Positions 10,830-20,848 of a DNA stretch of 64,000 bases are shown here, one piece after another (the stretch's first letter is position 1; each line of letters begins with the position of its first letter). The position numbers and the translations under genes are program-made. Origin of the DNA: Mycolicibacterium sediminis (GTDB lineage: Bacteria > Actinomycetota > Actinomycetes > Mycobacteriales > Mycobacteriaceae); contig NZ_AP022588.1 in the NCBI RefSeq assembly GCF_010731735.1, forward strand, positions 62,001-126,000, read 5' to 3'. The notes beneath the pieces are model-generated. The model was not told the origin of the DNA. It saw only the letters and a list, made by a program, of their open reading frames with translations, and made no database searches.

Positions 10830-12967
10830 GTCGTCGACGCTAACACCGGGTCCTGGTCGACCTGCCCGTCACCGTGATTCTCGGGGTCGGCGGTGGCGAG
10901 GATCCAGGCGTACTGGAAGGCGGCTTCCTTCCAGCGCTCGTACCGTCCGCTGATCCCACCGTGACCGGCGACCATCTCGGTCTTCAGCAGCACCGAGCGA
11001 ACGTCCGAGTGTCGCAGTGCGGCAACCCACTTCGCCGGCTCGGTGTAGTACACGCGGGTGTCGTTGAGCGACGTCATCGCGAGGATCGACGGGTACGCCT
11101 TCGCCTCGACGTTCTCGTACGGCGAGTAGGACTTCATGTAGTGGTAGACGTCCTCGTCGGCCAGCGGGTTGCCCCACTCGTCCCACTCGGTGACCGTCAA
11201 CGGCAGCGACGGGTCCAGGATCGTGGTGAGCGCGTCGACGAACGGCACCTGCGCGAGGATCCCCGCGAACGCGTCGGGCGCCAGGTTGGCCACCGCGCCC
11301 ATCAGCAGCCCGCCCGCGCTGCCGCCCAGGGCGACCAGATTCTCCGCCCGCGTCACGTCCGTGTCGACGAGATGCCGTGCGACCGCGATGAAGTCGGTGA
11401 ACGTGTTGCGCTTGTTGAGCAGCTTGCCCTGCTCGTACCACGGCCTGCCCAGCTCACCCCCGCCGCGCACGTGGGCGATGACGAACGCCATCCCACGGTC
11501 GAGCAGCGACAGCCTGGCGATGGAGAACCGCGGGTCCTCGCAGGATTCGTAGGCGCCGTACCCGTAGATCAGCGTCGGCGCCGGGAACTGGAGCCCGGCC
11601 CGGTGGATGATCGAGACCGGGACGCGGGCGCCGTCCTCCGCGACCGCCCAGTCACGCCGCTCGACGTACTCGTCGGGACGGTAGTCGCCGAGGACCGGCT
11701 GCTCCCGCAACAGGATTCGTTCGCCGCTGGCCAGGTCGATGTCGTAGATTCGCAGCGGCACCACGAACGAGGTGGTCGCCACCCGCAGTCGCGGCGCCGA
11801 CCAGTTCGGGTTGCCCGCCAGCCCCGACGACGTCAACTCGGTCTCGAACGTGACGTCCTCGGCACGGCCGTAGTCGCCGTCGGCGTGGATCGGCCACAGC
11901 TGGATCTTGGGCAGCGCTTCGCTGCGGTAGCTGACCACCAGCAGACCGTCGAACGCGTCGACGGCGTCGAGCCGGACGTCGTCGCGGTGTTCGATGAGGG
12001 TCCGGAACGCAGTCGGATCGCCGACCGGCGCGTCGACGAGCGTGAAGTTCACGGCACCGTCGTTGTGCAGGATGAGGAAGCGGTCCTCCCCTCCGACCAC
12101 GGCATGCTCGGCCGAGTACTCGACCAGCTCGCGGCGGGGCAGGATCGACGTGAACGTCGCCCTGGGGTCGGTCGCATCGGCGTACAGCATCTCCGAGGTC
12201 ACCGAACTGCCGGCGGCGATGAAGAGGTACTTGTCGCTGCGCGACCGGCCGACGCCGATCCAGAACCGCTCGTCGGGTTCGTGGTAGACCCGCTCACCCG
12301 GCCGGCCCGCGCCGAGCCGGTGCCGCCACACGGTGTCGGGTCGCCATGCCTCGTCGACGGTGACGTAGTAGATCGTCGCGTTGTCGGCGCCCCAGGTGGC
12401 ACCCCCGCCGATGCCCACGATCTCGTCGTCGTACATCTCCCCGGTACGCAGGTCCTTGAACTTCAGCGTGTAGCGCTCGTCGCCGAGGACGTCGACGGAG
12501 TAGGCCAGCGTGTGACCGTCGATGCTGATCGTGGCGGCGCCGAGGGAGAAGAACTCGTGACCGTCGGCCTCGACGTTCTCGTCGAGCAGCACCTGCTCGC
12601 CGGGGATCTCGGTGTGCTCGTCGAACTGAGGCGGCGTCCAGTCGCCCGGATCCGCAACGGGGCAACGGCAGTGCACGCCGTACTGCTTGCCCTCGAAGCT
12701 GCGGCCGTAGTACCACCAGTCGGCGCGGCGCGTGGGCACCGACAGGTCGGTCTCCTTGGTGCGGGCCTTGATCTCGTCGAAGATCTTCTGCCGCAACGGC
12801 TCCAGCCGCGCGGTCTCCTGCTCGGTGTAGGCGTTCTCCGCCTCGAGGTAGGCGATGACGTCGGGGTTGGACTTGTCGCGCAGCCACTCGTAGTGGTCGA
12901 CGAAGACGTCGCCGTGGTGCTCCCGGCGGTGTTCCACCCGCGTGGCGATCGGCGGTGTACCGGTCAT
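10826..12967 (-). CDS. ptrB: Oligopeptidase B / prolyl oligopeptidase family S9
   Basis: A 713-residue serine peptidase of family S9A: an N-terminal beta-propeller followed by an alpha/beta-hydrolase domain. The nucleophile is in [15 protein letters not shown] (GGSAGG), the His is in [14 protein letters not shown], and the region [20 protein letters not shown] is typical. It cleaves after basic residues in short peptides. In M. tuberculosis the gene is split (ptrBa/ptrBb, Rv0781-0782); here it is intact. I start at [11 protein letters not shown] because its ATG overlaps the purC stop (ATGA); a start 5 codons upstream is less likely. Confidence 0.93.
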   Translation of the reverse strand: MTGTPPIATRVEHRREHHGDVFVDHYEWLRDKSNPDVIAYLEAENAYTEQETARLEPLRQKIFDEIKARTKETDLSVPTRRADWWYYGRSFEGKQYGVHCRCPVADPGDWTPPQFDEHTEIPGEQVLLDENVEADGHEFFSLGAATISIDGHTLAYSVDVLGDERYTLKFKDLRTGEMYDDEIVGIGGGATWGADNATIYYVTVDEAWRPDTVWRHRLGAGRPGERVYHEPDERFWIGVGRSRSDKYLFIAAGSSVTSEMLYADATDPRATFTSILPRRELVEYSAEHAVVGGEDRFLILHNDGAVNFTLVDAPVGDPTAFRTLIEHRDDVRLDAVDAFDGLLVVSYRSEALPKIQLWPIHADGDYGRAEDVTFETELTSSGLAGNPNWSAPRLRVATTSFVVPLRIYDIDLASGERILLREQPVLGDYRPDEYVERRDWAVAEDGARVPVSIIHRAGLQFPAPTLIYGYGAYESCEDPRFSIARLSLLDRGMAFVIAHVRGGGELGRPWYEQGKLLNKRNTFTDFIAVARHLVDTDVTRAENLVALGGSAGGLLMGAVANLAPDAFAGILAQVPFVDALTTILDPSLPLTVTEWDEWGNPLADEDVYHYMKSYSPYENVEAKAYPSILAMTSLNDTRVYYTEPAKWVAALRHSDVRSVLLKTEMVAGHGGISGRYERWKEAAFQYAWILATADPENHGDGQVDQDPVLASTT

Positions 12968-13854
12968 GAAGCTGTCATCCAATCGTCGAATCTCAGTCCT
13001 GAAATACGTTCGTAGGCCTCGATGTAGCGCGCCCGGGTGGCCTCGACCACGTCGGACGGCAACGCAGGTGGTGGCGTCTCGCCGTGACGGTCCCAGCCGG
13101 ACTCGGGGCCCGTCAGCCAGTTGCGGACGAACTGCTTGTCGAAGCTCTCCTGCACCTCGCCCTCCCGGTAGGCGTCGGCCCGCCAGTAGCGCGAGGAGTC
13201 GGGCGTGAACACCTCGTCGGCGAGCACGAGGTCACCGTTGGCGTCGGTGCCGAACTCGAACTTCGTGTCCGCGATGATGATGCCCTTGCTCAGCGCGTGT
13301 TCGGCCGCCTGCGTGTAGATCTCCAGCGTGCGGTCGCGCACCTCGGCGGCGCGCTCGGCACCAATCATCTCCACGACGTCGGCGAACGTGATGTTCTCGT
13401 CGTGGTCCCCCAACTCGGCCTTCGACGCGGGCGTGAACAGCGGGGTCTCGAACTTGCTCGCCTCGGTCAGGCCCTCGGGCAGCGGGATGCCGCAGACCTC
13501 ACCCGTCGCGCGATAGTCGATGATGCCGGACCCGGTCAGGTAGCCGCGCGCCACGCATTCGACGGGCAGCATCTCCAACTGACGGACCACCAGCGCCCGA
13601 CCGAGCACCTCGGCGGGGATGCGCTCGTCGTCGGGCGGACCGGCGAGGTGGTTGGGCGCCTTCAGGTGGTCGAAGAAGAACACGCTCATCGCGGTCAGGA
13701 TGCGGCCCTTGTCGGGGATGCCGCCCTCGAGCACGAAGTCGTAGGCGGAGATGCGATCGCTGGCCACGAACAGCAGGTGGTCGGCGTCGACGCGGTACAG
13801 CTCACGCACCTTGCCGCTCGCCAGATGGTGGTAGTCGCTCAGAGCTGGGCGCAT
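12964..13854 (-). CDS. purC: SAICAR synthetase
   Basis: PurC condenses CAIR with aspartate using ATP in de novo purine synthesis. It has 296 residues. [20 protein letters not shown], the [19 protein letters not shown] nucleotide/substrate loop, [13 protein letters not shown] and [10 protein letters not shown] are diagnostic. It is the first gene of the purC-ptrB-gpx operon and is divergent from the membrane-protein gene at 13884, with 29 bp between them. Confidence 0.97.
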   Translation of the reverse strand: MRPALSDYHHLASGKVRELYRVDADHLLFVASDRISAYDFVLEGGIPDKGRILTAMSVFFFDHLKAPNHLAGPPDDERIPAEVLGRALVVRQLEMLPVECVARGYLTGSGIIDYRATGEVCGIPLPEGLTEASKFETPLFTPASKAELGDHDENITFADVVEMIGAERAAEVRDRTLEIYTQAAEHALSKGIIIADTKFEFGTDANGDLVLADEVFTPDSSRYWRADAYREGEVQESFDKQFVRNWLTGPESGWDRHGETPPPALPSDVVEATRARYIEAYERISGLRFDDWMTAS

Positions 13855-13883
13855 TCGGCAACACTATCTGCTGGGATCAGGGC

Positions 13884-14501
13884 ATGAGTTCTCGTTACGT
13901 GCCGTACGCGACCACGCCCGGTCGCCTGCTCGTCCAGCTGTTCAGTGACGCCGTGGTGGTGTTCTGGTCGGTGATCTGGGTGTTCGTCGGCCTCGCCGTG
14001 CACTCCGCGGTGGCCACGATCGCCGAGGTGGGCCGGCAGGTCAACGACGGCGCCAACGGGGTCGCCGGGAACCTCAACTCGGCCGGCGACAACGCCGACG
14101 ACTTCCCACTGGTCGGCGACGCGCTCGCCAAGCCGCTGCGCGCGGCCAGCGACGCGGCGCGGGACATCGCGGGCGCCGGCGCCAGCCTCGACTCGACGGC
14201 GTCCTGGCTGGCGGTGGTGCTGGCGCTAGCGGTGGCGGCGCCGCCCATCCTGTTCGTCGCGATGCCCTGGCTGCTGCTGCGCATCCGCTTCTTCCGGCGC
14301 AAGTGGGTGGCCGTCACGCTCGCTGCCACGCCCGCGGGCGAGCAGTTGCTCGCGCTGCGCGCCCTGGCCAACCGCCCGCTGGGCAAGCTCGCGGCCGTGA
14401 GCATCGACCCCGTGGGCGCCTGGCGGCGCGACGACGCTATCGCGGTCCGCGGGCTCGCCGACCTGGAGCTGCGCAGCGCCGGCATCGCCCGCCGCAAGTA
14501 G
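13884..14501 (+). CDS. Conserved mycobacterial membrane protein (Rv0779c-like)
   Basis: 205 residues with two clear hydrophobic stretches: around residues 20-45 (VVVFWSVIWVFVGLAVHSAV) and 108-138 (LAVVLALAVAAPPILFVAMP). The long middle loop is rich in Asn, Asp and Ala, and the cytoplasmic tail is basic. Position and topology match M. tuberculosis Rv0779c. No enzymatic motif is seen. Its stop is followed at once by the arm of an intergenic hairpin that has been invaded by an insertion sequence. Confidence 0.8.
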   Translation: MSSRYVPYATTPGRLLVQLFSDAVVVFWSVIWVFVGLAVHSAVATIAEVGRQVNDGANGVAGNLNSAGDNADDFPLVGDALAKPLRAASDAARDIAGAGASLDSTASWLAVVLALAVAAPPILFVAMPWLLLRIRFFRRKWVAVTLAATPAGEQLLALRALANRPLGKLAAVSIDPVGAWRRDDAIAVRGLADLELRSAGIARRK

Positions 14502-14503
14502 CT

Positions 14504-14534
14504 ATTTGTGCACCCGCAGCCGCGCTCACCGCGG
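14504..14534. repeat. Left arm of interrupted hairpin plus IS target duplication
   Basis: ATTTGTGCACCCGCAG followed by CCGCGCTCACCGCGG (14520-14534). The 15-bp part reappears directly repeated at 15865-15879 across IS copy 1. The arm is the exact complement of the sequence at 18147-18177 beyond IS copy 2. Before insertion this was probably a bidirectional terminator hairpin after the membrane-protein gene. Confidence 0.75.
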
Positions 14535-15864
14535 TGTGGTGTCTCGGGACATCGCTGACACATATGTCGCGGGACATCGCTGACACTCATGGTGCCTGGT
14601 GGGGTTCGCGGGTGCGATAGGTACGGGTGGTTTTGTCGCCGCGTTGGTGTCTGCGGGTGGGGTCGGCGGTGAACGCGCGAACGAGGCGGTTGCCGCTGAA
14701 GATGGTGATGTGGTCACCGTCGCGGATGCTGATGCAGTCGTGGCCGGCCCATCGAAGTCCGACGTTGACGCGGTAGGGCGGCACGTACAGGTTGCCGCCG
14801 ATCTGGTCGACGCGATGGCGGGATACGAACAGCGGCCCAGGGAGCGGACGGTCGGCGGGGCAGGCCTTGACAGTGGCGCGAAACGCCTCGGCGGGGGTCG
14901 CTCCCCGTAGGGCTCGGTGCGGCCGGTGGTGGTTGTAGAACGTGCGGTATTCGTCGAGCATGGCGTTGAGTTCGGTGAGCGAGGCTGCTGGATCGTGGGC
15001 GTCGAGCCACTTCTTGAGGGTCTGCCAGAAGCGCTCGATCTTGCCGCACGTCTGCGGATGGAAGGGGGTCGAGTTGACGGCGCGTACGCCGAGGGCTCGG
15101 AGGTTGATCTCGAACGCCGATTCATGGGCGTGGAATCTTCCGGTGTACACGATTCCGTTGTCCGACAACGACATCGACGGTATTCCGCACTCGGCGATAC
15201 CGGCCAGAATGACCGACCAGACCAATGCGCCGTCAGCGTCGGCGTCGGCGGCGCGTAGACCTACCGCGTAGCGGGAGTGGTCATCGAGGCTGCCCGCGAT
15301 GGCGACCGCAGTGCCGTCGGCCAGGGACCATCGGGTCCAGTCCGACTGCCAACATTCGTTGGGCCGGTCGAAGGTGAAGCGCTTGATCGACGACTTCGGA
15401 CGTTTCTGCGGCTGCGGGGTGATCGCACCGCGGCGGGTCAGGATCTGCCACACCGTCGACGGCGACGGCACCGCGGGCACCCGTCGCGCTGCAACGACCA
15501 CACGATCGACTGGGCGCCGTGATCGCGGCCCTGTTCGATCAACTGCTTGCGGCGGCGCACCACGATGTCCTCGATCTCGGGTGAGGTCTGCCCTGGCGAA
15601 GTCGACGGGCGCCGGGACCGGTCCCGCAACCCGTCGATCCCTTCCTCGCGGAAGCGCCGGCGGTATTTGTAGAACGTCTGCCGACTGATGCGCTCGTCGC
15701 GACAGAACGCCGCCACATTGTCCAACTGCCCGGCCACCGCCGCAGCCATCCGAATGTCCATCGCCGTCACCTTCTGGGCCATGAACCATCCTGGTCGCGG
15801 CCCTACTCAGGTGTCAGCGATGTCCCCAGACACATCGGTGTCAGCGATGTCCCCGAACAGAACA
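14535..15864 (-). mobile_element. IS481-family insertion sequence, copy 1
   Basis: 1330 bp. The ends are TGTGGTGTCTCGGGACATCG and (other end, inward) TGTTCTGTTCGGGGACATCG, both starting TGT as in IS481 elements. The core GGGACATCGCTGACA is repeated twice near each end. It is flanked by a perfect 15-bp direct repeat CCGCGCTCACCGCGG (14520-14534 and 15865-15879), the target duplication. It contains one transposase, transcribed on the minus strand. Copy 2 at 16818-18146 is nearly identical and in inverted orientation. Confidence 0.9.
14587..15782 (-). CDS. IS481 transposase, read in two frames (-1 shift)
   Basis: The first frame starts MAQKVTAMDIRMAAAVAGQL and holds the helix-turn-helix (RDERISRQTFYKYRRRFREE). 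It stops after 114 residues (15438). Homologous reading continues in the -1 frame from VPAVPSPSTVWQIL to the end at 14587, with the rve integrase core: CWQSDWTRWSLADG (first Asp), SLSDNGIVYTG (second Asp) and TCGKIERFWQTLKKWL (Glu). Joining the frames needs a -1 shift at GGGT (15479-15482) and gives about 398 residues, normal for the family. Copy 2 has the same break, so it is either programmed frameshifting or an old lesion mobilised in trans. Confidence 0.85.
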
Positions 15865-15895
15865 CCGCGCTCACCGCGGTTCCGCGTGCACAAAT
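15865..15895. repeat. Target duplication and inner hairpin arm, IS copy 1
   Basis: CCGCGCTCACCGCGG (15865-15879), the second copy of the 15-bp duplication, followed by TTCCGCGTGCACAAAT. With the IS and one duplication removed, this arm pairs imperfectly with the arm at 14504-14519 around a CTCAC loop. The same arm also matches the complement of the arm after the DUF559 gene. Confidence 0.7.
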
Positions 15896-15940
15896 CGCAC
15901 AGAACGGAACGCGATCGCGGGCTGGCGCGTCAAACCACGC

Positions 15941-16801
15941 GTGCTCGATGAACTACTTCGGCGCCACGACGGCGTCATCACGACCTCGCAGGCGAGCCGC
16001 GCCGGTCTCAGTCAGGACGCCGTCGACCGCCGCGTGCGATCGGGGCACTGGCGACGCTGCGCGCGAGGCGTCTACTTCGTCGACGACCGCCCCTTCACCG
16101 ATGCCGCCCGAATCCGTGTGGCCGTCTGGAGCAACGGTGACCGAGCGGTCGCCAGCGGCCTGGCAGCCGCGTGGTGGATCGACCTCACCAAGTTCGCACC
16201 CGAGGTCGCCGAGGTCACCGTGCCGCGGGTGAGCAACCACGTACGGCGTCCCGGCGTCCGGCTGCGGCGACGAGATCTGCGAGTCAACGACGTCACGGAC
16301 TGCAGGGGCTTGCGTGTGACGACGCTGCCTCTGACGGTGGTCGAGGCCGCGACCAGGCGCGGTGGAGGACCGAAGCTCTTGGATCAGGCGCTTCAACGAC
16401 ATGCTCAACTGCCGGCGCTGTGGACGGCACATCTACGGAACAAGGGGCGTCACGGTTCGCCCGCCGCGCGACGCCTCCTGCAAGCCGCGGACGACGGTGC
16501 TCGATCCGAGGCCGAGCGCGAGATGGCGCGCCTGCTGCGAGCGGCCGGGATCACCGGATGGAAGCCGAATCGACGCATCGCCGGCTACGAGGTCGACGTC
16601 GTGTTCCGCGACGCCAAGGTGGCCATCGAGATCGACGGCTTCGCGTTCCACAGCGACGCCGACGCGTTCCAGCGGGACCGGAGCAAGCAGAACGCGATCG
16701 CACTGGCCGGGTACCAGGTGCTGCGCTTCACCTGGCTCGACCTCGTCGAGTACCCCGGTCGGGTCATCGCAGAGGTAAAACGAGCGATTCGTGCACGCTG
16801 A
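15941..16801 (+). CDS. AbiEi-like N-domain plus DUF559 (Vsr-like) protein
   Basis: 286 residues from a GTG start. The N-terminus (ELLRRHDGVITTSQASRAGL, then VRSGHWRRCARGVYF) is the winged-helix type found in AbiEi antitoxins. The C-terminal 90 residues (GYEVDVVFRDAKVAIEIDGF with AFHSDADAFQRDRSKQNAIA) fit DUF559, a Vsr/restriction-like nuclease fold; Asp and Glu of the E-x-D/D core are present. Such two-domain proteins are common, strain-variable accessory genes in mycobacteria (from memory). No partner toxin gene is adjacent. The gene is enclosed by two inverted IS481 copies and by hairpin arms on both sides. Confidence 0.75.
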   Translation: MLDELLRRHDGVITTSQASRAGLSQDAVDRRVRSGHWRRCARGVYFVDDRPFTDAARIRVAVWSNGDRAVASGLAAAWWIDLTKFAPEVAEVTVPRVSNHVRRPGVRLRRRDLRVNDVTDCRGLRVTTLPLTVVEAATRRGGGPKLLDQALQRHAQLPALWTAHLRNKGRHGSPAARRLLQAADDGARSEAEREMARLLRAAGITGWKPNRRIAGYEVDVVFRDAKVAIEIDGFAFHSDADAFQRDRSKQNAIALAGYQVLRFTWLDLVEYPGRVIAEVKRAIRAR

Positions 16802-16817
16802 GCCGCGGTGAGCGCGG
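16783..16817. repeat. Inner hairpin arm and target duplication, IS copy 2
   Basis: ATTCGTGCACGCTGAG overlaps the end of the DUF559 gene and runs into CCGCGGTGAGCGCGG (16803-16817). That 15-mer is directly repeated at 18147-18161 across IS copy 2 and is the reverse complement of the copy 1 duplication. Confidence 0.7.
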
Positions 16818-18146
16818 TGTTCTGTTCGGGGACATCGCTGACACCGATGTGTCTGGGGACATCGCTGACACCTGAGTAGGGCCGCGACCAGGATGGTTCA
16901 TGGCCCAGAAGGTGACGGCGATGGACATTCGGATGGCTGCGGCGGTGGCCGGGCAGTTGGACAATGTGGCGGCGTTCTGTCGCGACGAGCGCATCAGTCG
17001 GCAGACGTTCTACAAATACCGCCGGCGCTTCCGCGAGGAAGGGATCGACGGGTTGCAGGACCGGTCCCGGCGCCCGTCGACTTCGCCAGGGCAGACCTCA
17101 CCCGAGATCGAGGACATCGTGGTGCGCCGCCGCAAGCAGTTGATCGAACAGGGCCGCGATCACGGCGCCCAGTCGATCGTGTGGTCGTTGCAGCGCGACG
17201 GGTGCCCGCGGTGCCGTCGCCGTCGACGGTGTGGCAGATCCTGACCCGCCGCGGTGCGATCACCCGCAGCCGCAGAAACGTCCGAAGTCGTCGATCAAGC
17301 GCTTCACCTTCGACCGGCCCAACGAATGTTGGCAGTCGGACTGGACCCGATGGTCCCTGGCCGACGGCACTGCGGTCGCCATCGCGGGCAGCCTCGATGA
17401 CCACTCCCGCTACGCGGTAGGTCTACGCGCCGCCGACGCCGACGCTGACGGCGCATTGGTCTGGTCGGTCATTCTGGCCGGTATCGCCGAGTGCGGAATA
17501 CCGTCGATGTCGTTGTCGGACAACGGAATCGTGTACACCGGAAGATTCCACGCCCATGAATCGGCGTTCGAGATCAACCTCCGAGCCCTCGGCGTACGCG
17601 CCGTCAACTCGACCCCCTTCCATCCGCAGACGTGCGGCAAGATCGAGCGCTTCTGGCAGACCCTCAAGAAGTGGCTCGACGCCCACGATCCAGCAGCCTC
17701 GCTCACCGAACTCAACGCCATGCTCGACGAATACCGCACGTTCTACAACCACCACCGGCCGCACCGAGCCCTACGGGGAGCGACCCCCGCCGAGGCGTTT
17801 CGCGCCACTGTCAAGGCCTGCCCCGCCGACCGTCCGCTCCCTGGGCCGCTGTTCGTATCCCGCCATCGCGTCGACCAGATCGGCGGCAACCTGTACGTGC
17901 CGCCCTACCGCGTCAACGTCGGACTTCGATGGGCCGGCCACGACTGCATCAGCATCCGCGACGGTGACCACATCACCATCTTCAGCGGCAACCGCCTCGT
18001 TCGCGCGTTCACCGCCGACCCCACCCGCAGACACCAACGCGGCGACAAAACCACCCGTACCTATCGCACCCGCGAACCCCACCAGGCACCATGAGTGTCA
18101 GCGATGTCCCGCGACATATGTGTCAGCGATGTCCCGAGACACCACA
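16818..18146 (+). mobile_element. IS481-family insertion sequence, copy 2 (inverted)
   Basis: 1329 bp, same termini as copy 1 (TGTTCTGTTCGGGGACATCG at the left, TGTGGTGTCTCGGGACATCG inward from the right), in opposite orientation. It is flanked by a perfect direct repeat CCGCGGTGAGCGCGG (16803-16817 and 18147-18161). It is one base shorter than copy 1 because of a deletion in a C run near 17263. One further difference seen is an Arg/Gln codon change in the N-terminal frame. The near identity shows recent duplication. Confidence 0.9.
16900..18094 (+). pseudogene. IS481 transposase, copy 2, extra frameshift
   Basis: Same protein as in copy 1 but in three frames: residues 1-114 from 16900, then the VPAVPSPSTVWQIL frame after the shared GGGT break (17200-17202), then a second break where copy 1 has CCCC (complement of 15416-15419) and this copy has CCC (17263-17265). 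The integrase core with its Asp, Asp and Glu motifs continues from QPQKRPKSSIKRF to 18094. Even if the shared -1 shift is programmed, the second deletion should inactivate this copy; it could still be moved by the copy 1 enzyme. Confidence 0.85.
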
Positions 18147-18177
18147 CCGCGGTGAGCGCGGCTGCGGGTGCACAAAT
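18147..18177. repeat. Target duplication and right hairpin arm
   Basis: CCGCGGTGAGCGCGG (18147-18161) followed by CTGCGGGTGCACAAAT. It is the exact reverse complement of 14504-14534, so the two outer arms form a perfect palindrome when the 3.6-kb insert is ignored. It lies just past the 3' end of cyp126 and probably served as a terminator between convergent genes. Confidence 0.75.
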
Positions 18178-18187
18178 CGCCCCAGGA

Positions 18188-19375
18188 TCAGGCGAGCGAG
18201 ACCACCATGTGCCGCATGCCGGTGTGTCGATTGCTGCGGGTCCACTCAACGGGCCGCACCAGCGTCGCCGACGAGAAGCGCGTCAGCAGCTCCTCGAACA
18301 GGACGCGTAGCTCCAGGCGCGCCAAGTTGGCGCCGAGGCAGTAGTGCACGCCGTGCCCGAAGCCCAGGTGCGGGTTGGGTTTGCGCGTCACGTCGAACAC
18401 GTCGGCGTCGGCGAACACCGACATATCACGGTTGGCCGAGCCCTCCCACACCTGCACCTTCTGCCCCGCCTCGATCTCGACACCGCCCAGCGTGCACGCG
18501 CGGGTGGCGGTGCGGCGCTTGGACGGCGAGGGCGAGGTCCAGCGGACCATCTCCTCGACGGCGACGGGCAGCCCGTCCAACGAGTCGCGCAGCGACGTCA
18601 GCGCCAGGGGGTTCTCGATCAGCGCCAACAGCCCGCCGGCAACCGCGTTGCGTGTGGTCTCCGCGCCGGCGCTGAACAGCAGGCTGAAGAACAGGTACAG
18701 CTCGAGGTCGGTCAACGCGCAGTCCCGGTCGTTGGCCACCACCGAGAGCATGTCGTCGGTGGGGTCGCGGCGCTTGGCGGCGATCAACTCCTGCCCGTAG
18801 GCGTACATCTTCGCGCCGGCGTCCTCGCTGGCGGTCCGGCCGAGGTCGAACTGCGGCTCGATGGCGTGGAACAGCCAGTGCCGCTCCGACTCCGGTACGC
18901 CGAGCAGGATGCAGATCATCTGCATCGGCAGCTCCGCCGCAACGTCGACGAGGAAGTCGAACGGCTCCCCGGCCACAACGGAGTCCAGCAGCCGCCGCGT
19001 CCTGGCGCGCAGGTCGTCCTCGACCCGCCGGATCATCCGCGGCGTCAGCCCCGACGACACCAGCCGGCGGATCTGGGCGTGCCGCGGGTCGTCCATCATG
19101 TTGAGCACCTGACCCGCGATCGCGAGGTCCTGCAGCAGGGTGCCGCCGTAGGGCCGGGCACCTCCGGTCACCGACGAGTAGGTCTCCGGGTCGCGCAGCA
19201 CCGCAAGCACGTCCGCGTGCGCGGCGACCGTCCAGAAACCCTCACCGTCCGGCGTATGCGCGGTGGGCTCGTGCCAGTACACCGGCGCCTCGGCGCGGTG
19301 GCGGGAGAAGATCTCGTGCGGGAACCCCGACGCGAAGTTGTCGAGGTCGGTGAGATCCACCCCCGCCATGCTCAC
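18188..19375 (-). CDS. cyp126: Cytochrome P450, CYP126 type
   Basis: A 395-residue P450. The I-helix motif is [17 protein letters not shown], the ExxR reads EEMVRWTSP, and the heme loop is [17 protein letters not shown] with the axial Cys. The N-terminus [19 protein letters not shown] and [14 protein letters not shown] match M. tuberculosis CYP126 (Rv0778). The physiological substrate is unknown. The GTG start overlaps the purB stop (GTGA); an ATG two codons later is possible. Translational coupling to purB is conserved in position. Confidence 0.92.
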   Translation of the reverse strand: MSMAGVDLTDLDNFASGFPHEIFSRHRAEAPVYWHEPTAHTPDGEGFWTVAAHADVLAVLRDPETYSSVTGGARPYGGTLLQDLAIAGQVLNMMDDPRHAQIRRLVSSGLTPRMIRRVEDDLRARTRRLLDSVVAGEPFDFLVDVAAELPMQMICILLGVPESERHWLFHAIEPQFDLGRTASEDAGAKMYAYGQELIAAKRRDPTDDMLSVVANDRDCALTDLELYLFFSLLFSAGAETTRNAVAGGLLALIENPLALTSLRDSLDGLPVAVEEMVRWTSPSPSKRRTATRACTLGGVEIEAGQKVQVWEGSANRDMSVFADADVFDVTRKPNPHLGFGHGVHYCLGANLARLELRVLFEELLTRFSSATLVRPVEWTRSNRHTGMRHMVVSLA

Positions 19376-20790
19376 AAGATGTCGCCCGAGGTGTACCTCG
19401 CCGCCTCGGGGAACTGGTCGACCAGCCCTTCGACGGCGGCGACCACCGAATCGACCTGTGCGCCCGCGGCTCCGGTGAACGCGGCCCGGTCGGCCAGCGC
19501 GGCGTCGAGTGCGGCGCGGTCGAGCGGCAGTCGCGGGTCGGCCCCGAGCCGGTCCAGCAGGTCGGGCTCGGATCCCTTCTCGCGCATGGCGAGTGCGACG
19601 GCGACGGCGTGTTCCTTGATCACCTCGTGGGCGGCCTCGCGGCCCACGCCCGCGCGCACGGCGGCGATCAGGATCCGCGTCGTGGCGAGGAACGGCAGGT
19701 AGCGGTCGAGTTCGCGCTGAATCACCGCGGGGTAGGCGCCGAACTCGTCGAGGACGGTCAGGAACGTCTCGATCTGCCCGTCGACGGCGAAGAACGCGTC
19801 GGGCAGCGCCACCCGGCGCACGACCGAGCAGAACACGTCGCCCTCGTTCCACTGCGCGCCGGCGAGTTCGGCGGCCATCGAGCCGTAGCCGCGCAGGATC
19901 ACCTGCAGGCCGTTGACGCGCTCACACGACCGGGTGTTCATCTTGTGCGGCATCGCCGACGATCCGACCTGGCCCTCCGCGAAGCCCTCGGTGACCAGTT
20001 CGTGTCCGGCCATCAGCCGGATGGTGTGGGCGAACGACGACGGTCCCGCGCCGAACTGCACCAGCGCCGACACCACCTCGTGGTCGAGCGACCGCGGGTA
20101 CACCTGCCCGACGCTGGTGAACACGACCGAGAACCCGAGGAAGTCGGCGACCCGGCGCTCCAGTTCGTCTAGCCGCGAGGTGTCCCCGTCGAACAGGTCG
20201 AGCATGTCCTGCGCGGTGCCCATCGGTCCCTTGATGCCACGCAGCGGGTACCGGTCGATCAACTCGGCGAGCCGGATCAGCGCGAGCATCGTCTCCTCGG
20301 CCGCGGACGCGAACCGCTTGCCGAGGGTGGTGGCCTGCGCGGCGACGTTGTGCGAGCGGCCCGCCATCACCAGGTCGCGGTACTCGGCGGCCCGCGCGGC
20401 CAGTCGCGCGACGACGGCGACGCCGTGGCTGTGCACCACTTCGAGCGAGCGGCGGATCTGCAGCTGCTCGACGTTCTCCGTGAGGTCGCGGCTGGTCATG
20501 CCCTTGTGCACGTGCTCGTGACCGGCGAGCGCGTTGAACTCCTCGATGCGGGCCTTGACGTCGTGGCGGGTGACGCGTTCCCGCGCGGCGATCGACGCGA
20601 GGTCGACGTTCTCGAGCACGCGCTCGTAGTCCTCGACGACGCCGTCGGGCACCGCGACGCCCAGTTCGGCCTGCGCCCGCAGGACGGCGACCCACAGTCG
20701 GCGCTCGGCGACGATCTTGGCCTCGGGGGACCAGATCGCCCGCATCTCCTCGCTGGCATAACGGTTGGCCAGGACATTCGGGATCGTCAC
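19372..20790 (-). CDS. purB: Adenylosuccinate lyase
   Basis: PurB cleaves SAICAR and adenylosuccinate in purine synthesis. It has 472 residues from the GTG at 20790 ([19 protein letters not shown]), the family length. The lyase signature [19 protein letters not shown] carries the mobile catalytic loop, and [15 protein letters not shown] and [20 protein letters not shown] supply the other active-site His residues. Longer N-terminal reading is not supported. It heads a purB-cyp126 operon and is divergent from the 20849 gene. Confidence 0.97.
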   Translation of the reverse strand: MTIPNVLANRYASEEMRAIWSPEAKIVAERRLWVAVLRAQAELGVAVPDGVVEDYERVLENVDLASIAARERVTRHDVKARIEEFNALAGHEHVHKGMTSRDLTENVEQLQIRRSLEVVHSHGVAVVARLAARAAEYRDLVMAGRSHNVAAQATTLGKRFASAAEETMLALIRLAELIDRYPLRGIKGPMGTAQDMLDLFDGDTSRLDELERRVADFLGFSVVFTSVGQVYPRSLDHEVVSALVQFGAGPSSFAHTIRLMAGHELVTEGFAEGQVGSSAMPHKMNTRSCERVNGLQVILRGYGSMAAELAGAQWNEGDVFCSVVRRVALPDAFFAVDGQIETFLTVLDEFGAYPAVIQRELDRYLPFLATTRILIAAVRAGVGREAAHEVIKEHAVAVALAMREKGSEPDLLDRLGADPRLPLDRAALDAALADRAAFTGAAGAQVDSVVAAVEGLVDQFPEAARYTSGDIL

Positions 20791-20848
20791 GAACACAGAG
20801 CCTAACGGCGCGTGCGGCGACGCTTCCATACTGAGGCAAGCTAGGGCC

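Noticed and set aside
15941..16801. Type IV toxin-antitoxin pair (AbiEi/AbiEii)
   Set aside because: No nucleotidyltransferase-type toxin gene is adjacent; both sides are IS elements.
14504..18177. Composite transposon (IS-DUF559-IS) moved as one unit
   Set aside because: A single insertion would give direct repeats at the outer ends. The outer 15-mers are reverse complements, while each IS has its own direct repeat, so independent insertions fit better.
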